Assembly: GCF_020711255.1 (NCBI RefSeq)
Contig: NZ_JAJFAW010000005.1
Coordinates: 124,001 to 188,000 of the forward strand
DNA length: 64,000 nucleotides
Reading direction: 5' to 3'
Source: Hymenobacter plasmatis
Lineage (GTDB): Bacteria; Bacteroidota; Bacteroidia; Cytophagales; Hymenobacteraceae
The position numbers and the translations under genes are program-made. Of the stretch, positions 16,209 to 24,069 are shown one piece after another (position 1 is the stretch's first letter; each line of letters starts with the position of its first letter). The notes under the pieces are model-generated. The model was not told the origin of the DNA, did no database searches, and worked only from the letters and a program-made list of their open reading frames with translations.

Positions 16209-17993
16209 TTATTGGTCTAAGCGGCCGGTGCCCAACCACCGGGCCACGGGGTAGCGGTTGAAGCCAGCCTCCCGGTGGGGCGAGTTAAGATATACCCATT
16301 CCAGCTGGGCGGCGCCGTTGCTGGCGAAGGCCGGATTTTGCTGCTTCAGCGTTTCGAGGCGCTGCTTCAAGGCCGGGTCGCGGCGCAGGAGGTCGGCGGC
16401 CACGTCTTCGAACACATAGTCGGAGAAATGCTCCTTTTGCTGCAATATGCTGTCGAAGAAGCCCCAAGCGAAGAACGAGTCGGTGGCCTGAGGCTCCAGC
16501 GTTTCGATGAGGTAGCGTACGGGGGCTGCATCCGTCAGGTAACACACGAAGTCCCCTTTGTGAAAGGTCACGGTTTCAGTGGTGGGCCTCAACTGCACCT
16601 GGCTGTGCAGGTAGTGGCCTTCATAGGCGCGCGGGCTGGTTTTGTAGTCTTCCAAGTAATACACTTCCACGGGCGCGGTCAGGTCGCTGGCCAAGGGTTC
16701 CAGCGTGGCGCCGTTGCGGCGCAGGATGTCCAGCACTTCGCCCCAGGCCTGGGGGATGATATAGGCCGTGGGGCGGGCGGCGGTAGCGGTGGGTTTGTAG
16801 GTGTTGAAGTACTTTACGGGCCGGGTGAAGGGCGCGGCGCGGTCGTAGTAGAGGCGGGTATGGCCGCTCACTTCGCTGGGCTTGGTGCGGCCTTCGTAGC
16901 CCCGGAACTGCACGGTTTCGTGCTGGCTCTCGTCGAGCGTCCAGGCGAGCGGGAAGGTGGTTTGGGTTGCCATGCTGGCCGTGGCAGCGGCGCGGGCTGT
17001 TGCAATGGCGGCCGACTGCTGCCCCACGGTTTCGAGCATGATTTTCAGAAAGTCATAAGTGGCGTGCACCCGCGGCGCAAACGCCTTCAGCATGTGCGTT
17101 TCGGGCATGAAGCCGATGGTATTGAACAGCGCCGCGTAGCCGGTGGAGTAGCGCGGCGTTTCCAGAAAAGCCTGCAGGCCGCTCTCGGGCGTTTTGCCTT
17201 CAAAGTCGACGTAGGGCGTCATGGGCCACTTTTTCTGCTCCATGCTCTTGTACAGCGCGGGCAGCAGCTGGCCCTGCAGGTAGGTGCCCAGTGCAGGCGC
17301 CAGCTTGCTGTGCTGGGTGGCAATGAGCGTCATCGTGTACTGGTAGTCGGCCCCGTTGGAGGTGTGGGTTTCCACGAAAATATCCGGCTGCCACTTCTGA
17401 AACAGCGCAGCAAAGGAGCGGGCATTACGCGAGTCCTGCTTGATGTAGTCGCGGTTCAGGTCGAGGTGCCGGGCGTTGCCCCGAAAGCCGTAGGCGGCGG
17501 GGCCGTTCTGGTTCACGCGGGTGGTGGAGTTGCGGTTGAGCATGCCGTCCACGTTGTACACCGGCACGATGACGACCGTCACGCCCTCGAGCAGCTTGTG
17601 CAGCTTGGGCTGCTGCACGAGGTCGCGGGCCAGCATCATGCTGGCGTCGATGCCTTCGGGCTCGCCGGGGTGAATGCCGTTTTGAATGAACAGCACGCGG
17701 CGGTTTTTGCGGCGCGTGCTGGCGGGGTCGGTGTCGCCATCCGAGGCCAGCACCACCTCGTGCAGCGGCAGGCCCGAGTCGGTGGGGCCTGCTTCGGCCA
17801 TATGCAGCAGCTTGGGGTAAGCACTTGCCAGCTTTTGGTAGTAGGCAATGCATTCTGCGTGCGTGGCGGTGGTGTTGCTGGCGGGGTCGTTTTCGAACGG
17901 CGTGCGCCAGGCTGGGGCCGGAGTGGTCGGGGTGGGAGCGAGGGTCATCAGCGAAGCAAGGAGAAAAGCAAACATGCAACAAAAGAACAACAC
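16209..17993 (-). CDS. Secreted M14 family zinc carboxypeptidase
   Basis: The N-terminus is a hydrophobic signal peptide (MLFFCCMFAFLLASLMTLA), so the enzyme is exported. The metal-binding HxxE motif is HPGEPEG (about residues 115-121), and the third ligand is His in VETHTSNG. Arg/Asn substrate-binding segments (LDLNRDYIK) follow. The C-terminal ~200 residues form an additional beta-rich region after the catalytic domain. It is 594 residues, normal for bacterial M14 exopeptidases with extra domains. It should remove C-terminal residues from proteins or peptidoglycan peptides; the specificity is not readable. It is divergent from SurE, and the 246-base gap between them carries several TTGAGCT words and hairpins. 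Confidence 0.85.
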   Translation of the reverse strand: MLFFCCMFAFLLASLMTLAPTPTTPAPAWRTPFENDPASNTTATHAECIAYYQKLASAYPKLLHMAEAGPTDSGLPLHEVVLASDGDTDPASTRRKNRRVLFIQNGIHPGEPEGIDASMMLARDLVQQPKLHKLLEGVTVVIVPVYNVDGMLNRNSTTRVNQNGPAAYGFRGNARHLDLNRDYIKQDSRNARSFAALFQKWQPDIFVETHTSNGADYQYTMTLIATQHSKLAPALGTYLQGQLLPALYKSMEQKKWPMTPYVDFEGKTPESGLQAFLETPRYSTGYAALFNTIGFMPETHMLKAFAPRVHATYDFLKIMLETVGQQSAAIATARAAATASMATQTTFPLAWTLDESQHETVQFRGYEGRTKPSEVSGHTRLYYDRAAPFTRPVKYFNTYKPTATAARPTAYIIPQAWGEVLDILRRNGATLEPLASDLTAPVEVYYLEDYKTSPRAYEGHYLHSQVQLRPTTETVTFHKGDFVCYLTDAAPVRYLIETLEPQATDSFFAWGFFDSILQQKEHFSDYVFEDVAADLLRRDPALKQRLETLKQQNPAFASNGAAQLEWVYLNSPHREAGFNRYPVARWLGTGRLDQ

Positions 17994-18135
17994 CCAACTT
18001 AGTGGTCAGAATAGTTGAGCTAAAGGCTGGCCTTGAATTGAGTGGGTTGGGGAAATTGAGCTGAAAGCCAGGGGTGTTTTCGTTCGCTCTTTGTTCGTTA
18101 TGCTCACCTTCGGTTCAACGCACGCAACCACCCCA

Positions 18136-18179
18136 GCTCAACTTAGCAGTTGAGCATCCCCTCCTTAACCAATGAGGGG
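18136..18179. promoter_or_regulatory. Two small tandem hairpins upstream of SurE
   Basis: GCTCAACT (18136-18143) pairs with AGTTGAGC (18148-18155) around a 4-base loop. CCCCTC (18158-18163) pairs with GAGGGG (18174-18179). Both lie immediately before the SurE -7 box, in the divergent M14/SurE gap. They could be an operator or a short terminator for antisense transcription. Confidence 0.4.
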
Positions 18180-18194
18180 AGTATGGTCCGGGGT

Positions 18195-18202
18195 TACCTT
18201 TG
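18195..18202 (+). promoter_or_regulatory. -7 box TACCTTTG for surE
   Basis: This is an exact match to the Bacteroidetes TAnnTTTG box. Transcription would start about 18209, which excludes the ATG at 18150-18213 region upstream of the box as the start and supports the TTG at 18240. Confidence 0.55.
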
Positions 18203-18239
18203 CGCACGTAGTACCTACTTTTCACTCGCCTCCTTGCTC

Positions 18240-19094
18240 TTGAAAAAGCCCCTAATACTCGTTTCAAACGACGACGGCATCACTGCTCCCGGCATCCGCT
18301 ACCTGGTTGAAATTGTGCAGGCCCTGGGGGCCGAAGTCGTAGTGGTAGCCCCCGATGCGCCGCAGTCGGGCATGGGCCACGCCATCACCATCGGCCAAGC
18401 GCTGCGCCTCACCAAAAACCCAGTTTTCGGCCCCGACATTGAAGCCTACGAATGCTCCGGCACCCCGGCCGACTGCGTGAAAATCGCCAAGCATTACGTG
18501 CTCAAAGACCGCACGCCCGACCTCGTGGTTTCGGGCATCAACCACGGCTCCAATGCCTCTGTGAACGTGCTCTACTCCGGCACCATGTCGGCGGCCATCG
18601 AAGCGGCCATTGAAGGCCTGCCCGCCGTGGGCTTCTCCCTGTGCGAATACGGGCCCCAGGCCGATTTCTCGCACGTAGGAGAATGGGTGACCCAAGTGTG
18701 CCGCTACGCGCTGGAGCACGGCGTGCCCGCCGGCACGGCCCTCAACGTAAACATCCCCAAAAACTCCGATACGCCCATTGCCGGCCTGCGCCTATCGCGC
18801 CAGGCCCGCGCCAAGTGGCAGGAAGAGTTTGACCGGCGCCTCGACCCGTACCAGCGCCCATACTACTGGCTCATCGGCTCGTTCGTCAACCTCGACCACG
18901 GCACCGATACCGACGAGTGGGCCCTGGCCAACAACTACGTGTCGGTGGTGCCCTGTCAGTTCGACCTCACCGCCCACCACGGCCTCGACCACCTCAGTGC
19001 CAAGTGGCAGCTGCCCATGCCCGAAGCCATGGAAGCCCAGGCCGCGCCCCAGCCCGTGCCGTCCGGCGACTACGGCCCTGCCACGCAAAGCTAA
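18240..19094 (+). CDS. surE: SurE 5'/3'-nucleotidase
   Basis: SurE is a cytoplasmic metal-dependent phosphatase acting on nucleoside monophosphates, linked to stationary-phase survival. The N-terminal signature is exact: KPLILVSNDDGITAPGI (the NDDG metal ligands), followed by VVAPDAPQSGMGHAIT, the SGTPADCVK region and VVSGINHGSN. The protein is 284 residues with a 25-residue tail rich in Ala/Gln/Pro. Starting at TTG 18240 (followed by AAAAAG) places the conserved strand at the very N-terminus, as in other SurE proteins, and lies downstream of a clear -7 box. A longer frame reaching back to 18150 is unlikely to be translated. Confidence 0.93.
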   Translation: MKKPLILVSNDDGITAPGIRYLVEIVQALGAEVVVVAPDAPQSGMGHAITIGQALRLTKNPVFGPDIEAYECSGTPADCVKIAKHYVLKDRTPDLVVSGINHGSNASVNVLYSGTMSAAIEAAIEGLPAVGFSLCEYGPQADFSHVGEWVTQVCRYALEHGVPAGTALNVNIPKNSDTPIAGLRLSRQARAKWQEEFDRRLDPYQRPYYWLIGSFVNLDHGTDTDEWALANNYVSVVPCQFDLTAHHGLDHLSAKWQLPMPEAMEAQAAPQPVPSGDYGPATQS

Positions 19095-19099
19095 ACCCC

Positions 19100-19139
19100 C
19101 ACAAAAAAGCCCCAACTACTGAGTTGGGGCTTTTTTGTG
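19100..19139. terminator. Bidirectional terminator between surE and a small minus-strand gene
   Basis: An 18-bp stem (CACAAAAAAGCCCCAACT with its complement) has a 4-base loop ACTG. It has A/T runs on both sides, so it can terminate in both directions. The stop codon of the minus-strand gene lies within the stem. Confidence 0.92.
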
Positions 19140-19364
19140 CGATTTTGAAGGTGGTATGTTGGCGGGCTTCTTGGTGGGCTCCTTTACCTGGCGCACGGTT
19201 TTGGGGGGCGCGTGGGCGTGGGGGGCTTTGCGCACCACCACGGGAGCCGCTGGTTTAGGTGAGCCGGGCACCTGGCTGCGATGCAGGGCCACCACTTCGG
19301 TGCCCAACGCCACGGCCAGCAGCAGTAGCAACCCGCAAAGCAAGACTTTGAGTAGATTTTGCAC
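19116..19364 (-). CDS. Small single-pass membrane protein with Pro/Lys-rich tail
   Basis: The predicted product has 82 residues from a GTG at 19364: one N-terminal transmembrane segment (LLKVLLCGLLLLLAVALGT) and a Pro/Lys/Ala-rich tail likely outside the cytoplasm. A -7-like box TACCTTCG lies 19 bases upstream (19383-19390, minus strand), which supports this start over an upstream ATG that would overlap the histidine kinase end. The final residues (HKKAPTQ) are encoded by the terminator stem. No family is recognised. It is downstream of the two-component genes and could be a membrane accessory, or a minor unannotated peptide. Confidence 0.5.
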   Translation of the reverse strand: MQNLLKVLLCGLLLLLAVALGTEVVALHRSQVPGSPKPAAPVVVRKAPHAHAPPKTVRQVKEPTKKPANIPPSKSHKKAPTQ

Positions 19365-19398
19365 GGAAGTTAAATTTCTTCCCGAAGGTAAAGCGCTG

Positions 19399-20778
19399 CT
19401 ATGAAGAGGGAATGAACCCGACGGCGTGGTTTGATTCGGGCTTAAATTCCAGCTCAAAAGCAGTGCCTTTCCCTAGTTCTGACTCGGCCCGCAGCGTGGC
19501 ACCGTGGAAGCCAGCAATGGTCTGGGCGATGGGCAGCCCCAGCCCATAGCCCTCCGGCGCCCCGGGCGCATTGCCATGGAAGCGCCGGAACCGGTCGAAG
19601 AGGTAGGGCTGGTGGTCGGGCGCAATGCCCGGGCCCGTGTCTTCCACCCGCAGGCGATAGCCGCCCTGCGGCAGGGGCCGGCCCAACACCCGGATGTGGC
19701 CCCCTTCGTGGTTGTACTTAATGGCATTCGAGAGCAGGTTGCGCAGCAGCGTGTGCAGCAGGCTGGCGTTGGCCCGGGGCCGCACGTCGTCGCCGGCGAT
19801 GTCGATGTCTAGGGTGATTTCGCGCTGCTGGCGGCGGTCGTCAAGCTCCTCGGCTACGTCTGCCACGGCGGCCGAAAGGCTCACTGGCTCGTCGCGCAGG
19901 TACTGCTCGTTTTCGATGTTGGCGATGAGCAGCAGGGTGCGCACGGTGTTGCGCAGGCGGTAGAGCGTGCGCTGCGATTCCACAATCTGCTGGGCATGCG
20001 CCTCGGGCAAGGTAGGGTCCTGAAGCATGTTCTCGAAGCGCGACTGCAGGATGCTGACCGGCGTGAGCAGCTCGTGGCTTACGTTGCTCATAAATTCCCG
20101 CTCCTTGGCAAAAGCCGACTGTACCTGGTGCATCAGTGAGTTCAACCGGTCGTCGAGGCGGCGGAAGTCAGTAGTATCAGTATCAATGGGTTCAAAGTTA
20201 AATTCCGAGGGCTGCCGGATGCTGCGCAGCTTGCGAATGGTCAGCTCCCGGAGCGGCTTAAGCAGGTAGTGGGCAAAGGCCGCATCAGTAAAAATGGTGA
20301 GGACAGACGCCGCGACCAGCACCCATAGCGCCAACTGGCGGAGGGTATTGGTGAGTAGCTCAACCGTTTCGAGCGAGGAGCCTATTTCGATGCGAAAGGC
20401 CCGCTGCCCCGGCGCGCTCGGCGCTCGGGCAAAGCTGAGGATGCGGAAGTCTTCCACCTGCTGGTCGACCTGCCGGCGCTCTTCAAAAATGCGCTCCTTG
20501 GGCAGGGGCGCACCGGCGGGCAGCGGCGTGAGGGTGATGTACTCCTGCTTGATGATGTTGTAGTCGGCGTAGGTTTCGGCGCGCTCTCCCTGCTCAAACG
20601 CCTGCAGGCCGTCGCGGGCAATAAGGGCCAACACCCGCCGCTGCTTGTCGCGCAAGTGATAGTCGGTGTGGCCCACGGCCACCCGCTGCACGATGGGCGG
20701 AATCACCACCGCCCCCAACAGTACCAGCAGCAGCTTGGAAAGGCCGTTGAATAAGGCAAGCTTGGCTTCTAATCGCAT
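19399..20778 (-). CDS. Sensor histidine kinase (two-component system)
   Basis: The membrane kinase has TM1 near residues 13-32, a ~120-residue periplasmic sensor loop and TM2 near residues 150-172. The dimerisation/phosphoacceptor helix follows with H-box SNVSHELLTPVSIL (His235). The ATPase domain has N box NLLSNAIKYN, G1 EDTGPGIA and G2 GYGLGLPIA. All catalytic boxes are intact. It has 459 residues from the ATG at 20778; an ATG at 20802 lies inside an inverted repeat and is less likely. It is downstream of the OmpR-type regulator on the same strand, with a 116-base gap. The signal sensed is unknown; the periplasmic domain shows no motif I recognise. Confidence 0.92.
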   Translation of the reverse strand: MRLEAKLALFNGLSKLLLVLLGAVVIPPIVQRVAVGHTDYHLRDKQRRVLALIARDGLQAFEQGERAETYADYNIIKQEYITLTPLPAGAPLPKERIFEERRQVDQQVEDFRILSFARAPSAPGQRAFRIEIGSSLETVELLTNTLRQLALWVLVAASVLTIFTDAAFAHYLLKPLRELTIRKLRSIRQPSEFNFEPIDTDTTDFRRLDDRLNSLMHQVQSAFAKEREFMSNVSHELLTPVSILQSRFENMLQDPTLPEAHAQQIVESQRTLYRLRNTVRTLLLIANIENEQYLRDEPVSLSAAVADVAEELDDRRQQREITLDIDIAGDDVRPRANASLLHTLLRNLLSNAIKYNHEGGHIRVLGRPLPQGGYRLRVEDTGPGIAPDHQPYLFDRFRRFHGNAPGAPEGYGLGLPIAQTIAGFHGATLRAESELGKGTAFELEFKPESNHAVGFIPSS

Positions 20779-20795
20779 GGCATTCCATTTATCAA

Positions 20796-20887
20796 TTAAC
20801 ATTTATCATTTAAACACCCGAGTAGCACCCGGGAGAGGTTGCGGACGCTTTGTAGTACCAAAGCCGCCTTAAGCTGATAAATGTTAA
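20796..20887. repeat. Inverted repeat inside the two-component operon (family B core)
   Basis: TTAACATTTATCA (20796-20808) is perfectly inverted as TGATAAATGTTAA (20875-20887), around a 66-base spacer containing a second small stem (CCCGAGTAG...). The 13-base core is the same word as in the 1197-1293 hairpin. It fills most of the gap between regulator and kinase and could form a structured leader or attenuator for the kinase gene. Confidence 0.7.
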
Positions 20888-20894
20888 ATGAAAA

Positions 20895-21575
20895 CTACTC
20901 GGCGGCCCGGTAGCCAATGCCGCGCACGGTTTCCAGAAAATCGGCGGGCCCGAATTGAGCCAGTTTCTTGCGCACGTTTTTGATGTGCACGTCGATGTAG
21001 TTGGAGTCGGAGTCGTCTTCGAGCACGTTGCCCCACAGATGTTCGCCGAGCTGCAAGCGGGTGAGCACCCGGCCGCGGTGCAGCAGCAGGTAGTGCAGCA
21101 GGTCGAATTCCTTTTTGGTGAGGGGCACTTCCTGGCCATTGTGCCGCACTGTGCGCGCATTGGAGTCCATGCTAAACCCTTGGCCGAAGGTGATTTCGGG
21201 CCGCTTTAGATTGAATTTGCGGCGGGTAATGGCCTGCATCCGGCTGGTGAGCTCCAGCAGCGAGAAGGGCTTGGGCAGGTAGTCATCGGCCCCGAGGTCG
21301 AGGCCCCGAATCCGGTCGTCGAGGGCGCCGCGGGCGGTGAGAATGATGAACGAAGCCTCCTGGTTTTCATTCAGGCGAGCTTCCTTGAGCAGGTCCAGGC
21401 CATCGCCGCCGGGCAACCCCAGGTCGAGCAGCACAAAGTCGTAGCTGCTCACATACAGCTTTTCGGAAGCTTCGGCGAAGGTGTAGGCCGAGTCCACCAG
21501 GTATTGGGCCTGTAGTAGAAACTGGCGCATTTCCTGGTGCAGGCTTTTTTCGTCTTCGATGAGCAAAACGTGCAT
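20895..21575 (-). CDS. OmpR/PhoB-type response regulator
   Basis: The receiver domain spans residues 1-~115, with acidic pair Glu7/Asp8, phosphoacceptor Asp51 (VLLDLGLPGGDG) and the conserved Lys in PKPFS. The C-terminal winged-helix DNA-binding domain (residues ~130-226) ends in the typical hairpin TVRGIGYRAAE. It has 226 residues from the ATG at 21575; a further upstream in-frame ATG would add 17 residues without homology. It is the first gene of the minus-strand operon with the histidine kinase and presumably its phosphorylation target. Regulated genes cannot be inferred. Confidence 0.95.
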   Translation of the reverse strand: MHVLLIEDEKSLHQEMRQFLLQAQYLVDSAYTFAEASEKLYVSSYDFVLLDLGLPGGDGLDLLKEARLNENQEASFIILTARGALDDRIRGLDLGADDYLPKPFSLLELTSRMQAITRRKFNLKRPEITFGQGFSMDSNARTVRHNGQEVPLTKKEFDLLHYLLLHRGRVLTRLQLGEHLWGNVLEDDSDSNYIDVHIKNVRKKLAQFGPADFLETVRGIGYRAAE

Positions 21576-21746
21576 GGCTTCTGGGGGAGATGAGGGGTGG
21601 AGACGGCGAATTCCGCGGCGCAACATACGGTACGGCTACCTGAACACCGCATGAAGGTTCTACGCGCTGGGCACCCGAACAGAAGGCTTACGGGATTGTG
21701 CCGTAATTTGCTAGTGATTCATTTTCCTAGTTTTTGCCTTTTCGAT

Positions 21747-22343
21747 ATGACCCCACGCTTTTCTCACCTGTTGTTTTTGCTGGTTGGGCTGGCAGCTTTC
21801 CTCAGTAGTGCCACGGCCCGGGCCCAGGCACCTGCAAAGGGTAAAGCCAAGCCACGCGTGACCACCGTTTACCTCGTGCGCCACGCCGAGAAGGACACCG
21901 CCGCGAGCACACTCAGCGACCCGCCGCTATCGGCCGTGGGCGAGGTGCGGGCCCAGGTGCTGAGCCAGTTGCTGGCCCGCCGCCACCCCGCGGCACTGTT
22001 CACTACCGATACCAAGCGCACGCGCGCCACCCTGGCCCCGCTGGCGGCCGCCACCCGGCTTGAGCCGCAGGTGTACAACCCCAAGGAGACGACGGCCCTG
22101 GCCCTGCGCATTCGCAAAGAATACCTGGGCAAGACGGTAGTGGTCGTGGGCCATTCCAATACCTTGCTGCCCCTCATCGAGTCGTTGGGTGGCACGCCGC
22201 CCGTCGAGAGCATCGCCGATAATGAGTACGACTATTTGTTCACGGTTCGCATTACGGAAGGCGCATTGCCCAAGGTGAGCGTGCAGGGCTACGGCCCCGA
22301 GCGGCGCACCGAAGCCGTCGCGAAGCCCTCACGTGTGCACTAG
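21747..22343 (+). CDS. Secreted histidine phosphatase superfamily (SixA/PGM-like) protein
   Basis: After a signal peptide (MTPRFSHLLFLLVGLAAFLSS, cut near ARAQA) comes the phosphoglycerate-mutase-like catalytic motif VYLVRHAEK, the RHxE active-site core, with the second His in VVVGHSNTL. It is 198 residues. It is exported to the periplasm or beyond, so its substrate is probably a phosphorylated small molecule rather than a cytoplasmic phosphoprotein. The ATG at 21747 is chosen because it opens the signal peptide; the longer frame back to 21597 overlaps the regulator's promoter region. It is monocistronic, 62 bases before the M28 peptidase. Confidence 0.87.
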   Translation: MTPRFSHLLFLLVGLAAFLSSATARAQAPAKGKAKPRVTTVYLVRHAEKDTAASTLSDPPLSAVGEVRAQVLSQLLARRHPAALFTTDTKRTRATLAPLAAATRLEPQVYNPKETTALALRIRKEYLGKTVVVVGHSNTLLPLIESLGGTPPVESIADNEYDYLFTVRITEGALPKVSVQGYGPERRTEAVAKPSRVH

Positions 22344-22358
22344 CTGAGCCGTCCCGCG

Positions 22359-22366
22359 TACTTTCG
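22359..22366 (+). promoter_or_regulatory. -7 box TACTTTCG upstream of the M28 peptidase
   Basis: A TACTTTCG box lies 40 bases upstream of the ATG at 22406. No clear -33 TTG is visible. Confidence 0.4.
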
Positions 22367-22405
22367 CAGCACAACCCCGCCGTTTGGGGTGCCTACACAT
22401 CCATT

Positions 22406-23872
22406 ATGACCCATTTTAATTCAGCCGCCTGGTGCCGTCGCACCGCGCTGGCCGCTGCCGCAGTACTAACCGGGCTGGCGCCCGCCCATGCCCAGCGCGG
22501 AGCCAAAGCTGCCAAAGCCAAACCCGAAAAACCGGCTGCCGCCGTAGCTGCCGTGCCCGTATCGGACTCGGTGGCTTTGCGCCGAATCTTTGATGAAGCC
22601 CTGCTGCGCGGCGAGAGCTACGACAACCTTCGCTACCTCACCGGCACCATTGGGGCGCGGCTGTCGGGCTCGCCCCAGGCCCAGCAAGCAGTGGAGTGGG
22701 GCAAGGCCACCATGGAAAAAGCGGGTTTCGACCGCGTATACCTGCAGGAGGTGATGGTGCCACACTGGGTGCGTGGCAGCAAGGAGAAAGGCGAAATTGT
22801 GGGCAATAAGGGCAAGGAAATCAAGGTGCCTGTATGCGCGCTGGGTGGCTCGGTGGGTACCGGCGGCAAGCTCAAGGCCGGCGTAGTGGAAGTGCACAGC
22901 TTCGACGAGCTGAAAAAACTGCCCGACGCGGCGGTAAAAGGCAAATTCATCTTCTACAACCGGCCTTTCGACGATGCCCTGATTGAGCCCGGCACGGCCT
23001 ATGGCCGCGCCGGCGACCAGCGCCGCAGCGGCGCCATCGAGGCGGCCAAGCGCGGGGCGGTAGGCGCATTGGTGCGCTCGCTCACCAGCGCCCGCGACGA
23101 CAACCCGCACACGGGCACCATGGCTTATGACGAGGCCGTGACCAAGGTGCCCGGCGCCGCCCTGAGCACCAACGCCGCCGACCAGCTGAGCCTGCTGCTC
23201 AAGGCCAACCCCGAGCTGCAGTTTGAGCTGGAAATGGAATGTGCCACCCTGCCCGAGGTGAAAAGCTACAACGTGGTGGGTGAAATCAAAGGCAACAAAT
23301 TCCCGCAGGAAATCATCACTGTTGGCGGCCACCTCGACTCCTGGGACCTCGCCCAGGGGGCTCACGATGACGGCACCGGCTGCGTGCAGAGCATGGAGGC
23401 TTTGCGCCTGTTGCGCGCCGCAGGCTTCCGGCCCGAGCGTACCGTGCGTGCGGTGCTCTTTATGAACGAAGAGAACGGCGCCCGCGGTGGTAAAGAATAC
23501 GCCCGCCTGGCCGCCCAAAACAAAGAAACCCACGTAGCGGCCATCGAATCAGACGGCGGCGGCTTCACACCCCGCGGCTTCAATCTGGAAGCCGATGCGG
23601 CCACCCTGGCCAAGGTGGCGAAATGGGCGCCCTTACTCAAACCCTACAACGCGGACGACATCACGGCCGGCCACGGCGGCACCGATATCGAGCCCCTGCA
23701 AGAGGCGGTGCACCCCAAAGCCCTCATCGGCTATAAGTGCGACTCGCAACGCTACTTCGACATCCACCACACCGCCGCCGATACCTTCGATAAGGTGAAC
23801 CGGCGCGAGCTGGAGCTGGGCGGTGCCAGCATGGCTTCGCTAATATATTTGCTGAGTAAATACGGTCTTTAA
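22406..23872 (+). CDS. Secreted M28 family metallopeptidase with PA domain
   Basis: A signal peptide (ALAAAAVLTGLAPAHA) is followed by a low-complexity linker and an aminopeptidase. Zinc ligands are visible in order: His/Asp in GGHLDSWD (near residue 310), Asp in HDDGTG, Glu-Glu in FMNEENGARGG, Asp in ESDGG and His in DIHHTAAD. A protease-associated insert occupies roughly residues 125-260. The length of 488 residues is typical. The enzyme should release N-terminal residues from peptides in the periplasm or at the cell surface. There is no T9SS tail, so it is not sorted that way. Confidence 0.9.
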   Translation: MTHFNSAAWCRRTALAAAAVLTGLAPAHAQRGAKAAKAKPEKPAAAVAAVPVSDSVALRRIFDEALLRGESYDNLRYLTGTIGARLSGSPQAQQAVEWGKATMEKAGFDRVYLQEVMVPHWVRGSKEKGEIVGNKGKEIKVPVCALGGSVGTGGKLKAGVVEVHSFDELKKLPDAAVKGKFIFYNRPFDDALIEPGTAYGRAGDQRRSGAIEAAKRGAVGALVRSLTSARDDNPHTGTMAYDEAVTKVPGAALSTNAADQLSLLLKANPELQFELEMECATLPEVKSYNVVGEIKGNKFPQEIITVGGHLDSWDLAQGAHDDGTGCVQSMEALRLLRAAGFRPERTVRAVLFMNEENGARGGKEYARLAAQNKETHVAAIESDGGGFTPRGFNLEADAATLAKVAKWAPLLKPYNADDITAGHGGTDIEPLQEAVHPKALIGYKCDSQRYFDIHHTAADTFDKVNRRELELGGASMASLIYLLSKYGL

Positions 23873-24069
23873 GAGTCGGTTATTGCTGAATAGCTTAATG
23901 AGTAGATTAAGTTAATTTTTGGTGAGCTACTGCTGGACAATGCAACTGGGCCGCGTAAATTAGCCAGAATGGCAGGTGCTCTTTGGATTATTGCGGCTGC
24001 CAAATCAGCTCAATAAATGGTTTGAGCCGGTAGTTGCTAGGGACAGGAATCAGTTTTGATGCGTGAATT

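Noticed and set aside
16275..18002. Long plus-strand open frame antisense to the M14 peptidase
   Set aside because: It is a by-product of high GC on the complementary frame; the M14 frame has a signal peptide and zinc motifs while this has only Gly/Val/His-rich runs.
22466..23533. Long antisense frame opposite the M28 peptidase
   Set aside because: The M28 zinc ligands are on the plus strand; nothing recognisable on the other.
23956..24027. 15-codon ORF (MAGALWIIAAAKSAQ) before the S8 protease
   Set aside because: Too short, with a partial hydrophobic run and no promoter that matches the consensus; not supported.
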